DNA of 64,000 nucleotides, taken from positions 496,001 to 560,000 of the forward strand of contig PQWQ01000014.1 in the NCBI GenBank assembly GCA_002943765.1, read 5' to 3'. Origin of the DNA: Psoroptes ovis. Lineage: Eukaryota > Arthropoda > Arachnida > Sarcoptiformes > Psoroptidae. Below the pieces are notes generated by a model, which was not told the origin of the DNA, made no database searches, and saw only the letters and a program-made list of their open reading frames with translations. Of the stretch, positions 9,999 to 19,941 are shown piece after piece (position 1 is the stretch's first letter; each line of letters opens with the position of its first letter). Made by a program: the position numbers and the translations under genes.

Positions 9999-11284
9999 TA
10001 TTCAATATTTCTATATGATTTTTTTTCTTGGTTTATTATTAGAATATAATACACATGGCATGACGAACACACACACACAATTTGTCTAATTATATAGCCA
10101 CCAATTGATAAGGTATGGCAAAATGAAAAAGTACAAAAATAAAAAGGAAAAAAAAATCAGTGGTTAAGATTTTGAAAGAGTTTTTCTTTATAAATATTTC
10201 ATTTTCTATGCTTTTTTTTCTAGTTTACGAAGACAAATCGGTCGATCTTGTTTTTTGTTTGTTTGTTTGTTTGCAAATGTGTTTACAACACACATTATGA
10301 CGATTCAATAATCACGTTCATTTTTTTTTTCGTTTTGTTTTGTTTATTACTTTGCTATCATCATTATTATTTGTCATTATTATTTATTCTTAACCTTGAT
10401 TTTTTTTCAATTGACGATAATCATAACAACTTCGTCTTTCTTGATCATCATCATCATTATCAACAACATCAACATCAACATCATAAACATAAACATCAGA
10501 AAATACAAAATGACGATGACATCGAGAAAAAAATTTAAACTTAAAATGTTTAATACAAATAATAAAGATGATAATAATAATAATAAATTTGCATTTTGAT
10601 TATTAAATATGATTCATATCATATTATGTATGCAATTAATTTTAATTCATTATATGATTATATCAAATAATAAAAATATTCAAATGGATTGTATTCAATG
10701 TTCAATCTGCAATCTGTTTAGTTTATCTTGAACATTTACAATAATAATTATTTATTGTATTTTTTAATTTATTTTCTGTATTTTTATTTCCATTATTAGT
10801 TTATCTAACACACAGAGATTATTGTATAATTTAAAAATTCAAAAATTAATCATATTTTATCATTCAATTTATGTAAAAAAAAACAATCAAATTAAAATTC
10901 GAGAATTTGTTATTATTATTTTTTTTTTTAATATTCAAAATTCGTTTCAATACAAACATAAACAAATTATTTTTCCAAAACTGTTGTTTTTTTTTTTTTT
11001 GTTTGTTTCACAATTACATGCTAAATAAAAACATTCCGATTTTTAGTGATTGATCACTATTGATTTGTATATTTGATTTTGATTTATATTAAACATAAAA
11101 TACAAATTTAATCATTCAATTTGATTTGATTTGATTTGAATTATTGTTTTTATCTATTTTTTTCAATCGTTGTATATATTAAAAAAAAAATGCTTGATTG
11201 ATGATCAATCATAATCATATAAGGCGATATACACTAGCATACAATTTTTATTTGAATAGAAAATATTGTTTGAAAATATTTAAA
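9999..11284. other. Intergenic region between glycine-rich peptide and GPCPD1 genes
   Basis: Low-complexity A/T sequence, including CAT/CAA repeats near 10440-10500 that give spurious His-rich open frames, and AATAAT runs near 10555-10590. No gene was found. The promoter of GPCPD1 should lie in the right part. Confidence 0.5.
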
Positions 11285-13587
11285 ATGGATCAATCAAGAT
11301 TATCATCATCGACACCTGTTTCAGGTAAAACATCGAAACCACCAACACCGCCTGCAATATCATCACCAAATGAATCGTTTCGTTCAATCAATCAAACATT
11401 ATCAACATCTTGTTCATCGATTTCATCCATTATATCGAATGAATCTAATTGTATGTTCATTATTGATTACAAATGAATTGATTCAATAATTCAATTTCTT
11501 TCGAAATAGGCACAACATCATCGTTGGATGAAAATGAAATGGCTCTAAATATTATGTTGTATAATTCGTTTGATATAATACCTATTAAAAAAAGAAACAA
11601 ACAATTCTATTTCAAATTTAATGGTTTCATGATGGCCGATAAAAATGATGAAGATATGTCCGCAACAGCTAATAATAGTGAAGATAATGATGATGATTTA
11701 CAGCAATTAACTATGATGAATGAACAACAATATCCATTCCAATTGGCTGTAATGAATGATTTAGAATATAAATTTCAAGATCAAAATACGAAGGGACGAT
11801 CAATACAGATGAATGAATTTATTATTGTTCGTTGCAGAATACCATTGAATGGAAATTTTGTATGTATTCTATAATTGACTGATTTTCTATTTTCATTTTT
11901 TTTTTTTTTTGAATTTGTCTCAGGGAGTAAGAATCGACTTATTCCAGAAACAAAAAGAGGAAAATAGCAGCATTAATGATAATATAAAGAATGATGATAA
12001 AATTGCATTCGGTTATTTATATCCAATCAATATAAATGATAGTAATGGTATTTTTTCGGTACCAATCACCACGAAATTGGGCACAATTTTTGCTAATTTC
12101 AAAGGTATAAAATAATCTGACAAAAAAATTTCGCAAAATTTGAAATTTTTTCACCCTTCAACGAAAAATCAAGCTGAATATTTTATAACGAAAGCTTATA
12201 ATGGGAAAAAAATAACGATCGAATCATCACCAAAACGTTACAAGTCGAAAATAAAAAATGTTAAAAGTTGGGAATTGAAAAAACATGGCTACGATATTGG
12301 ACATCGTGGTGCTGGTTGTGCACGACGTTTTGATAGCCATGGAAAAGTGTTGGAAAATACGATTGATTCATTTAATTTTGCATACAAAAAAGTAATTTCA
12401 ATTTTAAAACGACTTAGGACTTGATTCAAGTACGATTTTTGTTCCAGGGTGCCGATATGGTCGAATTGGATGTACAATTATCGAAAGATAAAATACCGAT
12501 TGTTTATCATGATTTCAATGTCGAAATTGTTCTACAACAGGTATGATAACATCATTTAAAGGTTTCATGGTTTAAAATTCAATTCTAAATTTGAATAATT
12601 TTCTTTGATTTTTTCGATGACAGAAAGATAAATTGCCTGAAACTTTTCCGATTGATATAAAAAATTTAACATACGAACAATTGCAAAAATTACATCTGAA
12701 ACCATTGAAAAAAAATTATGAATTTGATTATGATTTTGATAGCAATAATCACAATAGTCACAGCGAGGATACTAATAATAATCATAATTATCATCATCAT
12801 AATAGTTTACCATTTGCAAGTTTACAAAGAGTGCTGAAATCTGTGGAACCTGAATGTGGTTTCAATGTCGAAATAAAATATCCACAGAAAAAAATTGTAA
12901 ATATTTAAATATGATTTCGATTTTAATCTTAATTCATTTCGATTTGATAGAATGGTGATTGGGAAGCCGAAAAATCACATGATTTGAATGAATATGTTGA
13001 TATCATATTACAGGATTTGTTTCTTTATGGTGAAGATCGTAAAATAATCATATCATCGTTTCACCCTGAAATTTGCTCAATGTAATTCGATTATATTTTT
13101 TTTCTATTTTTTTTTTAAATGAAAATTTTTAAAATTTTCTGATTTTTTTTCTTTGAAAAAAAATATTTTACAGGGTCAAATTGAAACAAGATCGTTATCC
13201 TGTATTATTTTTAACACAAGGTCTAACAACCAAATGGATGCAATATCATAATCCATTAAATCATTCAATAAAAATGGCCGTATATTTAGCATTATCAATG
13301 GAACTATATGGTGTTGCTGTACATGCTGAAGATATTATTAATGATAAACAATTGATACATTTTGTTAAATCAAAATCATTGGTATTATTTTGTTGGGGCG
13401 ATGATTTGAATGATCGTGAGTTGATCAAGAAATTGAAACAAGAAGGAATCGATGGTGCTATTTATGATAAGTAAGTGTTTGATATGATTTCATGAATTTT
13501 AATGAATTCAATCGATTCATTCATAATTTTTGTTATTATCTGGTTTACAGAATTGATTTATTGATTGCAAAAACTGAAAATCTTTGA
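11285..13587 (+). CDS. GPCPD1: Glycerophosphocholine phosphodiesterase GPCPD1/GDE5-like
   Basis: Nine exons: 11285-11450, 11510-11859, 11924-12104, 12174-12391, 12448-12540, 12624-12896, 12951-13081, 13174-13470 and 13551-13587. All introns are GT-AG and phases agree, giving 581 residues. The N-terminal part (about 55-240) corresponds to the CBM20 starch-binding-like region of GPCPD1. The GDPD catalytic domain starts at GHRGAG (the His motif), followed by LENTIDSF and VELDVQLSKDKIPIVYHD, the metal-binding Glu/Asp and second His. The end FCWGDDLND ... GAIYDK is typical of GPCPD1. The enzyme cleaves glycerophosphocholine to glycerol-3-phosphate and choline in the cytosol. Two acidic/Asn-rich insertions (DEDMSATANNSEDNDDD and a His/Asn run in exon 6) are lineage-specific. 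An in-frame ATG at 11198 would add 29 residues. I chose 11285 because the extension looks non-conserved. Confidence 0.9.
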
Positions 13588-14927
13588 AAATGTTTGATAA
13601 TGAATTATTTTTATTTTTTATTAATTTTAAATCCCGGTCTTCATTTTTATAAAAAAATAATAAATTGAAAAATTGAACAAAAAAAATTGAAATTAAATAA
13701 ATGACTCTTTTTCAAAAATATGAAATTTGATATTAAAAATAATATTTAAAAAAAAAATCTGAGAGAAAATAAAATTTCATTTTCATTTCAAAGTAAACGA
13801 AAAATTGACGATTAATTTTCGTTAAATTTTTTCAAAATGTTCAAGCGTTTTGTGTCTGTTTTGTAACAGTAACAACAAACAACAACAGCGACGACAACGA
13901 TACATGTATTTTGTAACAATGTTAAAATTTACATATTTCACTAATTAAAATTGATTTATTTTGTATTTTTTTCATTTATTTTTTTTTCTTGAAAGTTGTA
14001 AACATGTTGGAGGCAAAATAAAATGAAATGAAAAAATTTCAGCTTTCAACAAACAAACTTAACAGAAAAAACAGCAGCAAATTTAGGACATTTATGAGAT
14101 TATAATAATATATTAATGATAATAATGACAATAATCAGGTTAAAAAATTGATGTGAGTGTGTGTGTGTGTGTGTGTGTTTCTCAAACATATATTACCATG
14201 ATTATAAGAAGAAAATAGTCTAAAATACATCACCAAGTGATCGATGGTGAATTCGATGATTGATATTAATGATCATATTTTGGCTGCAAATAGTCATTTA
14301 TTTATTTATCATTCGTTTTTTTCTTTTTTTTTTTTTTTTTTTGTTTCTTCATTCTCAATTTTCATTTTCAACGCCTAATCACTTTTAATTGAACATACAT
14401 ATGTTGACAGACAAAAGGAAAAAAATTAATTCCATCATTAATAATAAAGATTACAAAGAAAAAAAAATGAAAAAAAAATATGATACCAACAGCAACGGAT
14501 AATAGATTTGTTTTTTTTTCACCATTCATTCACCATTCAACAAGTACAATTAATCAATCAAAAAAAAATTATCAATTATATCCCGTATCTACGGTAACAT
14601 TACACATTATGGTTATATGATCATTGCTTAATAAATTGGAGAAAAAATGAAAATGAAAAAAAAACGATGATGATCCGTTATTTATCATTAATTTTTTTTA
14701 TGCAAAAGATTTTTAGTGTGTTTTTGAGTTGTGTTATCTTTAAAATCTAAAATATAATATAAATAATGACGTATACAATCGATTAACAATCAAATGAAAA
14801 TGAAAAAATAAAAATTATAATCTAAAATTGAAATAAAACAAAAATGTTTCTCCTTGTATTTTTTCCTCGATATGTTGATTATTTTTTTTCTGATATTTCA
14901 CTTTGATAAATAATTTGAATAAACAAA
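13588..14927. other. Intergenic AT-rich region
   Basis: 3' flank of GPCPD1 and 5' flank of the PDZ gene. It contains a GT repeat (14155-14177), poly-T at about 14328-14342 and other A/T-rich low-complexity sequence. No gene was recognised on either strand. Confidence 0.5.
14155..14177. repeat. (GT)n microsatellite
   Basis: About 11 GT dinucleotides in an intergenic region. Confidence 0.8.
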
Positions 14928-15812
14928 ATGGGTAATCAAAATTCCATATCAATTTTCCGTTCATCATCATCATCATCACCAAATGATCAATCCTCATCAT
15001 CGTTCAAAACATCGAAAAATATGAATTCATTGAATTTTGAATGGGAATATTTTGATATTTATTTAGATTTAAGTGAACGTGGTTTAGGTATTAGTATTCG
15101 AGGCGGTATTGATTCACCGAATCATGCTGGTTTTCAAGATATTTATATTTCACGAATATTACAAGCCGGTGCTGTTGCATTAGATGGCCGTATTCGATTG
15201 GGTACGATATTAATTTAATTTTGTTATTTTTCAAATTGATTAAATTTTCATCATTTTTTATATGTACTAGGTGACATAATAGACAAAGTCAATGGTGAAT
15301 CGTTAGAAAATGTCACTCATAAAGAAGCTGTAAATATAATACTATCTGCTGGACAATATATTCATTTTCATATGAAACGTAGAAAATTCATCGATTCATC
15401 TGAACTTTATGAACAAATTGCCGAAGATGCCGATGAAAATGATTCATTAATAATAAACCATACTGGTCTCGAACAATTTACTAATTTTGATGATGGTTAT
15501 AATTCATCAGATATGAAAGCATATAATAATTGCATTAAAATTGAATTAACGCGAAATATTAATGGCTTCGGATTCAGTGTGATCGGCGGTTTAGATGAAC
15601 CAACACGTGATGATGATCCTGGTCTTTATGTCAATAAAATCATCGAAAATGGTCCAGCGCATCGCGATGGGAGAATCAATATTGGTGATGAAATTGTAGC
15701 CATAAATGACTTGAATCTGGAATGCTTGACACATCAACAAGCTCTGAATATTATACGAAATAGTCCACCAACATCTGTGTTCACCATAAGAAAGACGATT
15801 GATTGGGATTAA
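14928..15812 (+). CDS. Tandem PDZ-domain protein, possible N-myristoylation
   Basis: Two exons, 14928-15201 and 15271-15812, with a 69-bp GT-AG intron, encode 271 residues. The first PDZ domain (about 40-130) has the carboxylate-binding loop GLGISIRGG and ends in the strand HFHMKRR. The second (about 180-268) has GFGFSVIGG. Both keep the GDxI-V-Nxxxxxxxxxxxa core (GDIIDKVNGESLENVTHKEAV; GDEIVAINDLNL). A Ser-rich linker precedes the first domain. The N-terminus MGNQNS fits the myristoylation consensus (Gly2, Ser6), suggesting membrane attachment. The protein lacks the enzymatic or SH3/GUK domains of larger PDZ scaffolds, so it is probably a small adaptor. Orthology is not clear. The stop lies 21 bp from the stop of the convergent methyltransferase gene. 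Confidence 0.85.
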
Positions 15813-15833
15813 TTTTTTCATGAGAACTTTATT

Positions 15834-16573
15834 TCATTTAGTCATTTTAAATATCAAACCGGTAATCTGTTTGCCTACATTGCCACCAAATTTCAATGTC
15901 GGTGTTTCGAATTCATTCATCAATTCCAATTTTGTATCACATAGAAATTTCAATATTTCATTTTTTGTAAAATTACATGTAATTAATAAAAAATGTCCAT
16001 TATCCTTTAAATTTCGTTCCAAAAATTTTAAATATTTTCTCCGATTATCATCTATATTCGTGTCGGGCATCAAACATATAGCATCATATGTACCTTTATC
16101 AATTATTGTTGAAAACTTTTCTTCAATATTATCGCTATTATTTAATATATCAATCAAATTGAAATGAATTTTACTCGCTAAATTTTTATGTTGTTCGCGA
16201 CAAAATTCTATAGCTTTTTCTGAATAATCATATCCATAAAGATTGGTAAAATCGTGTTTACTCGCCAATTGTGCCAATATGAAACCATTGCCACAACCAA
16301 TATCACATATTGAATCTAGGCAAAAATAAGACATTAATTTCTACTATAAAAAATTGAAACATTTCTGAAAAATTTACCATTTTTATCATTATTTTCATTA
16401 ATCCAATTGATGATTTGTTTTGTTATCTTCATACCGAACCATGTTTCACCTGCATCACCAAATTCATGAAAATTTTTCAATTCTTCATCGTAAAAATTAT
16501 TCCAATATTGTTTAGTTCCCAATTCAGACTCGGTAATGAACTCATCATCATCATCTTTATCATTGAATGACAT
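15834..16573 (-). CDS. EEF1AKMT2: EEF1A lysine methyltransferase 2 (METTL10/Efm4-like)
   Basis: Two exons on the minus strand, 16573-16378 and 16315-15834, with a 62-bp intron (donor GGTAAAT, acceptor GCCTAG), encode 225 residues. The N-terminal block SELGTKQYWNNFYDEEL ... EFGDAGETWFG is the hallmark of the METTL10/Efm4 family. The SAM-binding motif I follows as DIGCGNGF, created across the splice junction. GYDYSEKAIEFC is motif II. DKGTYDAI is the family motif near the substrate pocket. C-terminal LKDNGHFLLITCNFT and KFGGNVG also match. The family trimethylates a lysine of translation elongation factor eEF1A in the cytosol. Length is like yeast and human homologues. It shares an upstream region with GCLM and is convergent with the PDZ gene. 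Confidence 0.9.
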
Positions 16574-16805
16574 TTTTGATAAAAATTAATTTGAAAAAAT
16601 ATGAACAAATTAATGATCAATGAATAAATAAATAAAAAAACCATGTGATATTCACATTGCATTCACATGAAAAGCATGCAAAGTTCAAATTAAACCATTC
16701 ACTTGGCGTTAACACAGCATTTGAAAAGTGTTGATTTGTTTTTGTTGTTTAAAAAAATTGATTCAAAAACGAATAAGCGTGATTTTATACCGAAAATCAA
16801 GTAAA
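16574..16805. promoter_or_regulatory. Bidirectional promoter region EEF1AKMT2 / GCLM
   Basis: Only 232 bp separate the start codons of two divergent genes, so both 5' UTRs and core promoters must lie here. I see no clear TATA box. The mid-part (about 16650-16720) is less A/T-biased than its surroundings. Shared regulation is an inference from distance. Confidence 0.5.
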
Positions 16806-17823
16806 ATGTCTTTCAAAACCGATAAAAATATTATCATCGATACAGGTAACATTTTCAAGTTTGGCATTATTCAACGCAAAGGATTGAACAATGTTAATGT
16901 TGAAGTATGTACTGAATTCGATTCATATTTTTTGAATTTTATATAAATTAGATTTATATGTACAAAGGTTATCGATGGAATTGAAAGCGTATTGAATTTA
17001 TCGACAAATAATAGTGCTAATTGGGTTGATATTGAATTATCAAACGGAAAAATTATCAAATGCTTGCAAAGAGACGGTAATGAATCAAAAGATGGAACTA
17101 ATTGTCACGATAATTCAATTGAAAATCATGATCGCAGTAAATTGAAATTGTCAATCAAGTTATTCTTATATAATGACAATGATGAGGATAATGATGGCAA
17201 TAATGGTGATGATGAAAATTCTAAATTTGATGATCGAAAGCGCGAATTAATCAATGAATCGATTGAGATCATGGAAAAAATATTGAATTTCAAACAAATT
17301 GATAATCTAATATTATCGATTCAAACTGATGATATGGATAATGTTTTGCCTCAATTAAAAATCTATTGGAAATTAATTGAACCATTCGTGACGGATGAAA
17401 AAATTCGACAAATCGGGACAAGTGATCTAAATTATCAACAATTGTTTGAATTATATAATTGGACCGATAAAATAAAACCAACATCTACGCAAATCAATTT
17501 AGAAACATGTTGTGATATACCGGCCGATTTATCGAAATTCGCCAAAGAAAATTCAATACAATTATTGACACATAACGATCCTGTTGGTAGGTGTTTCAAA
17601 CAGTTTTATTAATAATTTAATTTTTCATTCAATTTTCAAAATTATAGACAATTTTATACCGATTGAACTTTTACGAAAATTGTTCAAAGAAAAAAATGAA
17701 TCATGTCCATTACTAGGAGATGGTCAGCAATTGAAACGCAATTGGATTGCACGTTATACATTCACATTGCCTGGACAAGGTGTTGTATTGACCAAAGGTT
17801 ACATTCTCAGTCTGCTAGTTTGA
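16806..17823 (+). CDS. GCLM: Glutamate-cysteine ligase regulatory (modifier) subunit
   Basis: Three exons, 16806-16904, 16968-17586 and 17648-17823 (introns 63 and 61 bp), encode 297 residues. The aldo/keto-reductase-like fold of GCLM is evident. TGNIFKFG is near the N-terminus. IGTSDLNYQQLFELY, TQINLETCCDIPADL and FAKENSIQLLTHNDP match the most conserved part of the family almost residue for residue. RYTFTLPGQGVVLTKGYIL is the C-terminal strand. GCLM binds the catalytic subunit GCLC in the cytosol and lowers its sensitivity to glutathione, so this gene supports glutathione synthesis. An acidic/Asn/Asp-rich insert (about residues 85-108) makes the protein slightly longer than the vertebrate form (about 274). 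The 3' end lies 26 bp from the convergent DM9 gene. Confidence 0.92.
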
Positions 17824-17849
17824 AATTTTTATCATTAAAATTTGACCGA

Positions 17850-18716
17850 TCATTGTTTCAATGTCAATATTGAAAAATCTAGACAATAAATTTCATGTCC
17901 AGCAAACGATATCGATGCTATCCATTCGGCGATTGAATTTTTCCACCAAATTTTTCCAATTTGTTCACTAAATTTATCACCAGTTCTTAGCGAACATTTT
18001 GCAATAAAATAATTTAATTTTTCTTCTTTTATATTATCACTAATTTTATTATTATTATCGATGTCATTTATATTTTTCATGCATAAATTTTTATTAGAAT
18101 GTTGATGTTGATTTAATGAACAATTTTTTATTGAATTTGATGAATATATTTCAATAAAATCATTTTTATTATTTTGATAATTATGACGATTGATTCTTTT
18201 TAAATATTGATGATGAGAATCATTTGTATGAATAAAACCACGCCAATTACGACTCCATTGTTGATGACTATCAAATAAATCACGACGAAATCTTCGACGA
18301 CGTTTACGATGTTTTTGATTAGATGATGATGACATAAATACATTAAAAAATTCATCTGAATTAGAATCAAATTTTCTTCCACCATAAAGTACATTATTTG
18401 GCAAATGAAAGACCGGTTTTTTCAATTCAATCCATTCATATTTTGTTTGATCATCTTCAATCAATAATTCAAATTTATTAAATTGTAATTCTTTTTTATT
18501 ATTACCTATCGAACATTTACCAATATTTTCTGAATATTTACCCGGTATCGTTTCACCGAATTTATTTATACGACAAATGAATAAATTTTTACCATCAATA
18601 TCATGTCCGGCCATGAATGGTCGATAATAATTATTAACTGATGATACTAATTTAATGATTATTATTAAGATCGAAACTAATGTATAATATTTGGAAATCC
18701 AGAAATTATTGAACAT
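17850..18716 (-). CDS. Secreted DM9-repeat (DUF3421) protein with a split second repeat
   Basis: Single open frame of 288 residues on the minus strand. The first 26 residues form a hydrophobic signal peptide (TLVSILIIIIKLVSSV). The first DM9 repeat follows: PFMAGHDIDGKNLFICRINKF ... IPGKYSENIGKCSI. A second repeat appears to begin at YEWIELKKPVFHLPNNVLYGGRKFD. It is then interrupted by about 110 residues of Ser/Asn/His-rich sequence with a strongly basic stretch (RKRRRRFRRD, a furin-like site), and resumes at FIAKCSLRTGDKFSEQIGKIWW ... FAGHEIYCLDFSIL. DM9 proteins in arthropods and molluscs include mannose-binding lectins linked to immunity, so a carbohydrate-binding role is possible but unproven. 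Several NxS/T sites are present. An intron within the insert is not needed for the frame, but I cannot exclude one. Confidence 0.7.
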   Translation of the reverse strand: MFNNFWISKYYTLVSILIIIIKLVSSVNNYYRPFMAGHDIDGKNLFICRINKFGETIPGKYSENIGKCSIGNNKKELQFNKFELLIEDDQTKYEWIELKKPVFHLPNNVLYGGRKFDSNSDEFFNVFMSSSSNQKHRKRRRRFRRDLFDSHQQWSRNWRGFIHTNDSHHQYLKRINRHNYQNNKNDFIEIYSSNSIKNCSLNQHQHSNKNLCMKNINDIDNNNKISDNIKEEKLNYFIAKCSLRTGDKFSEQIGKIWWKNSIAEWIASISFAGHEIYCLDFSILTLKQ

Positions 18717-19941
18717 TGTCGATTATAAAAGATGAAACATCATGATTCTTTCCATTCAAATGACTTTAACAAATGAAAAATTTAAAATTGGATTCAAACA
18801 ATTATTGTTGTAAATTGTCTAAGATGAACATTTTGACTTTGAAATTTTCAAACTTTCTCTTTTATGTTTTTTTTCCAAATTTCTATATTAATGTTCGAAA
18901 AAACAAAAAGTAAATTTCATTGTTGTCACAGTAATTATCTATGTAAAACTATTCATTTAGATCAAATTTATTTCAATTGAAAAATGAATTATTACTAGAA
19001 AAAAACAAAATGAAATGCATAGAAGCATCAATTTTGACATCATTTTTAATTCATCAGTTTGTTTGTTTGTTTGTTGATCAAAATCGTTGACTTAATGATG
19101 ACACCTGTGAAATTGCTGTGAATGTTTTTCTATAAAAAAATAAAATCTCTTAAATTTACACATGTGTTCACCATAGGTGATGATTATTTGAACAATTAAT
19201 TTCCACATACAACAAACAAAACAAACAGAAAAAACAGAAAATCATTAATTGTCAGTAATTAATTTGGCTATGGCCATTATTTCAAAATGTGATTGAATTT
19301 TTCACTAAACATCTAAAATGATAGTGAAAATATTTTATCAGATTGTTTGATGATATTTTTACTTAATTTTGAGAATTATTACACGCAAATAACTTAACAT
19401 GCATACATGTGAACAGACTTGAAAAAAAAAATAACATCATTCAAAATGGATCAATTTCGGAACAATTTTCTGAATGATAAATTACAATGACCTTGGACAT
19501 ATTTTTTCATTTTTAATTTTTGACTTTATAAAAATTTTATTATCATCATTATTATTAAACAATTAAAATAATTTGCAATGTCTATTGCTCTTTTATATTG
19601 GGTTAAGTGAATAAAGTGATAGTTGTTTTATACTATAATTTTAAAATGACTTTGAATAATTGAATACCTCAAAATTGACCGATTTTGGTGCGGAGAGCAC
19701 TATTTTAAACGATGACTTGTCATTATTTTAATTATAAATCCATTATTTCTCCATAGTGATGATATGATAATGTTTTAGAGCTGTGTTGAGTTTTAAAGAA
19801 AATTTACAATTTTTCATGATATTTTTTTATTTAATTTTTTCAATAGAATTCAATGAAAATAAATGGGAATACATAAGGTTCAATTATTAATGAACAACAA
19901 TTTAAATATTTTTCATATTTATATATTTATAATTAGTAAAA
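18717..19941. other. Intergenic region between DM9 and junctophilin genes
   Basis: A/T-rich sequence with no recognisable gene. The left end is the 5' flank of the DM9 gene and the right end the 3' UTR of junctophilin. Confidence 0.5.

Noticed and set aside
10248..10599. His/Asn/Ile-rich open frames
   Set aside because: Direct translations of CAT/CAA and AAT simple repeats; no initiation context or conservation signal.
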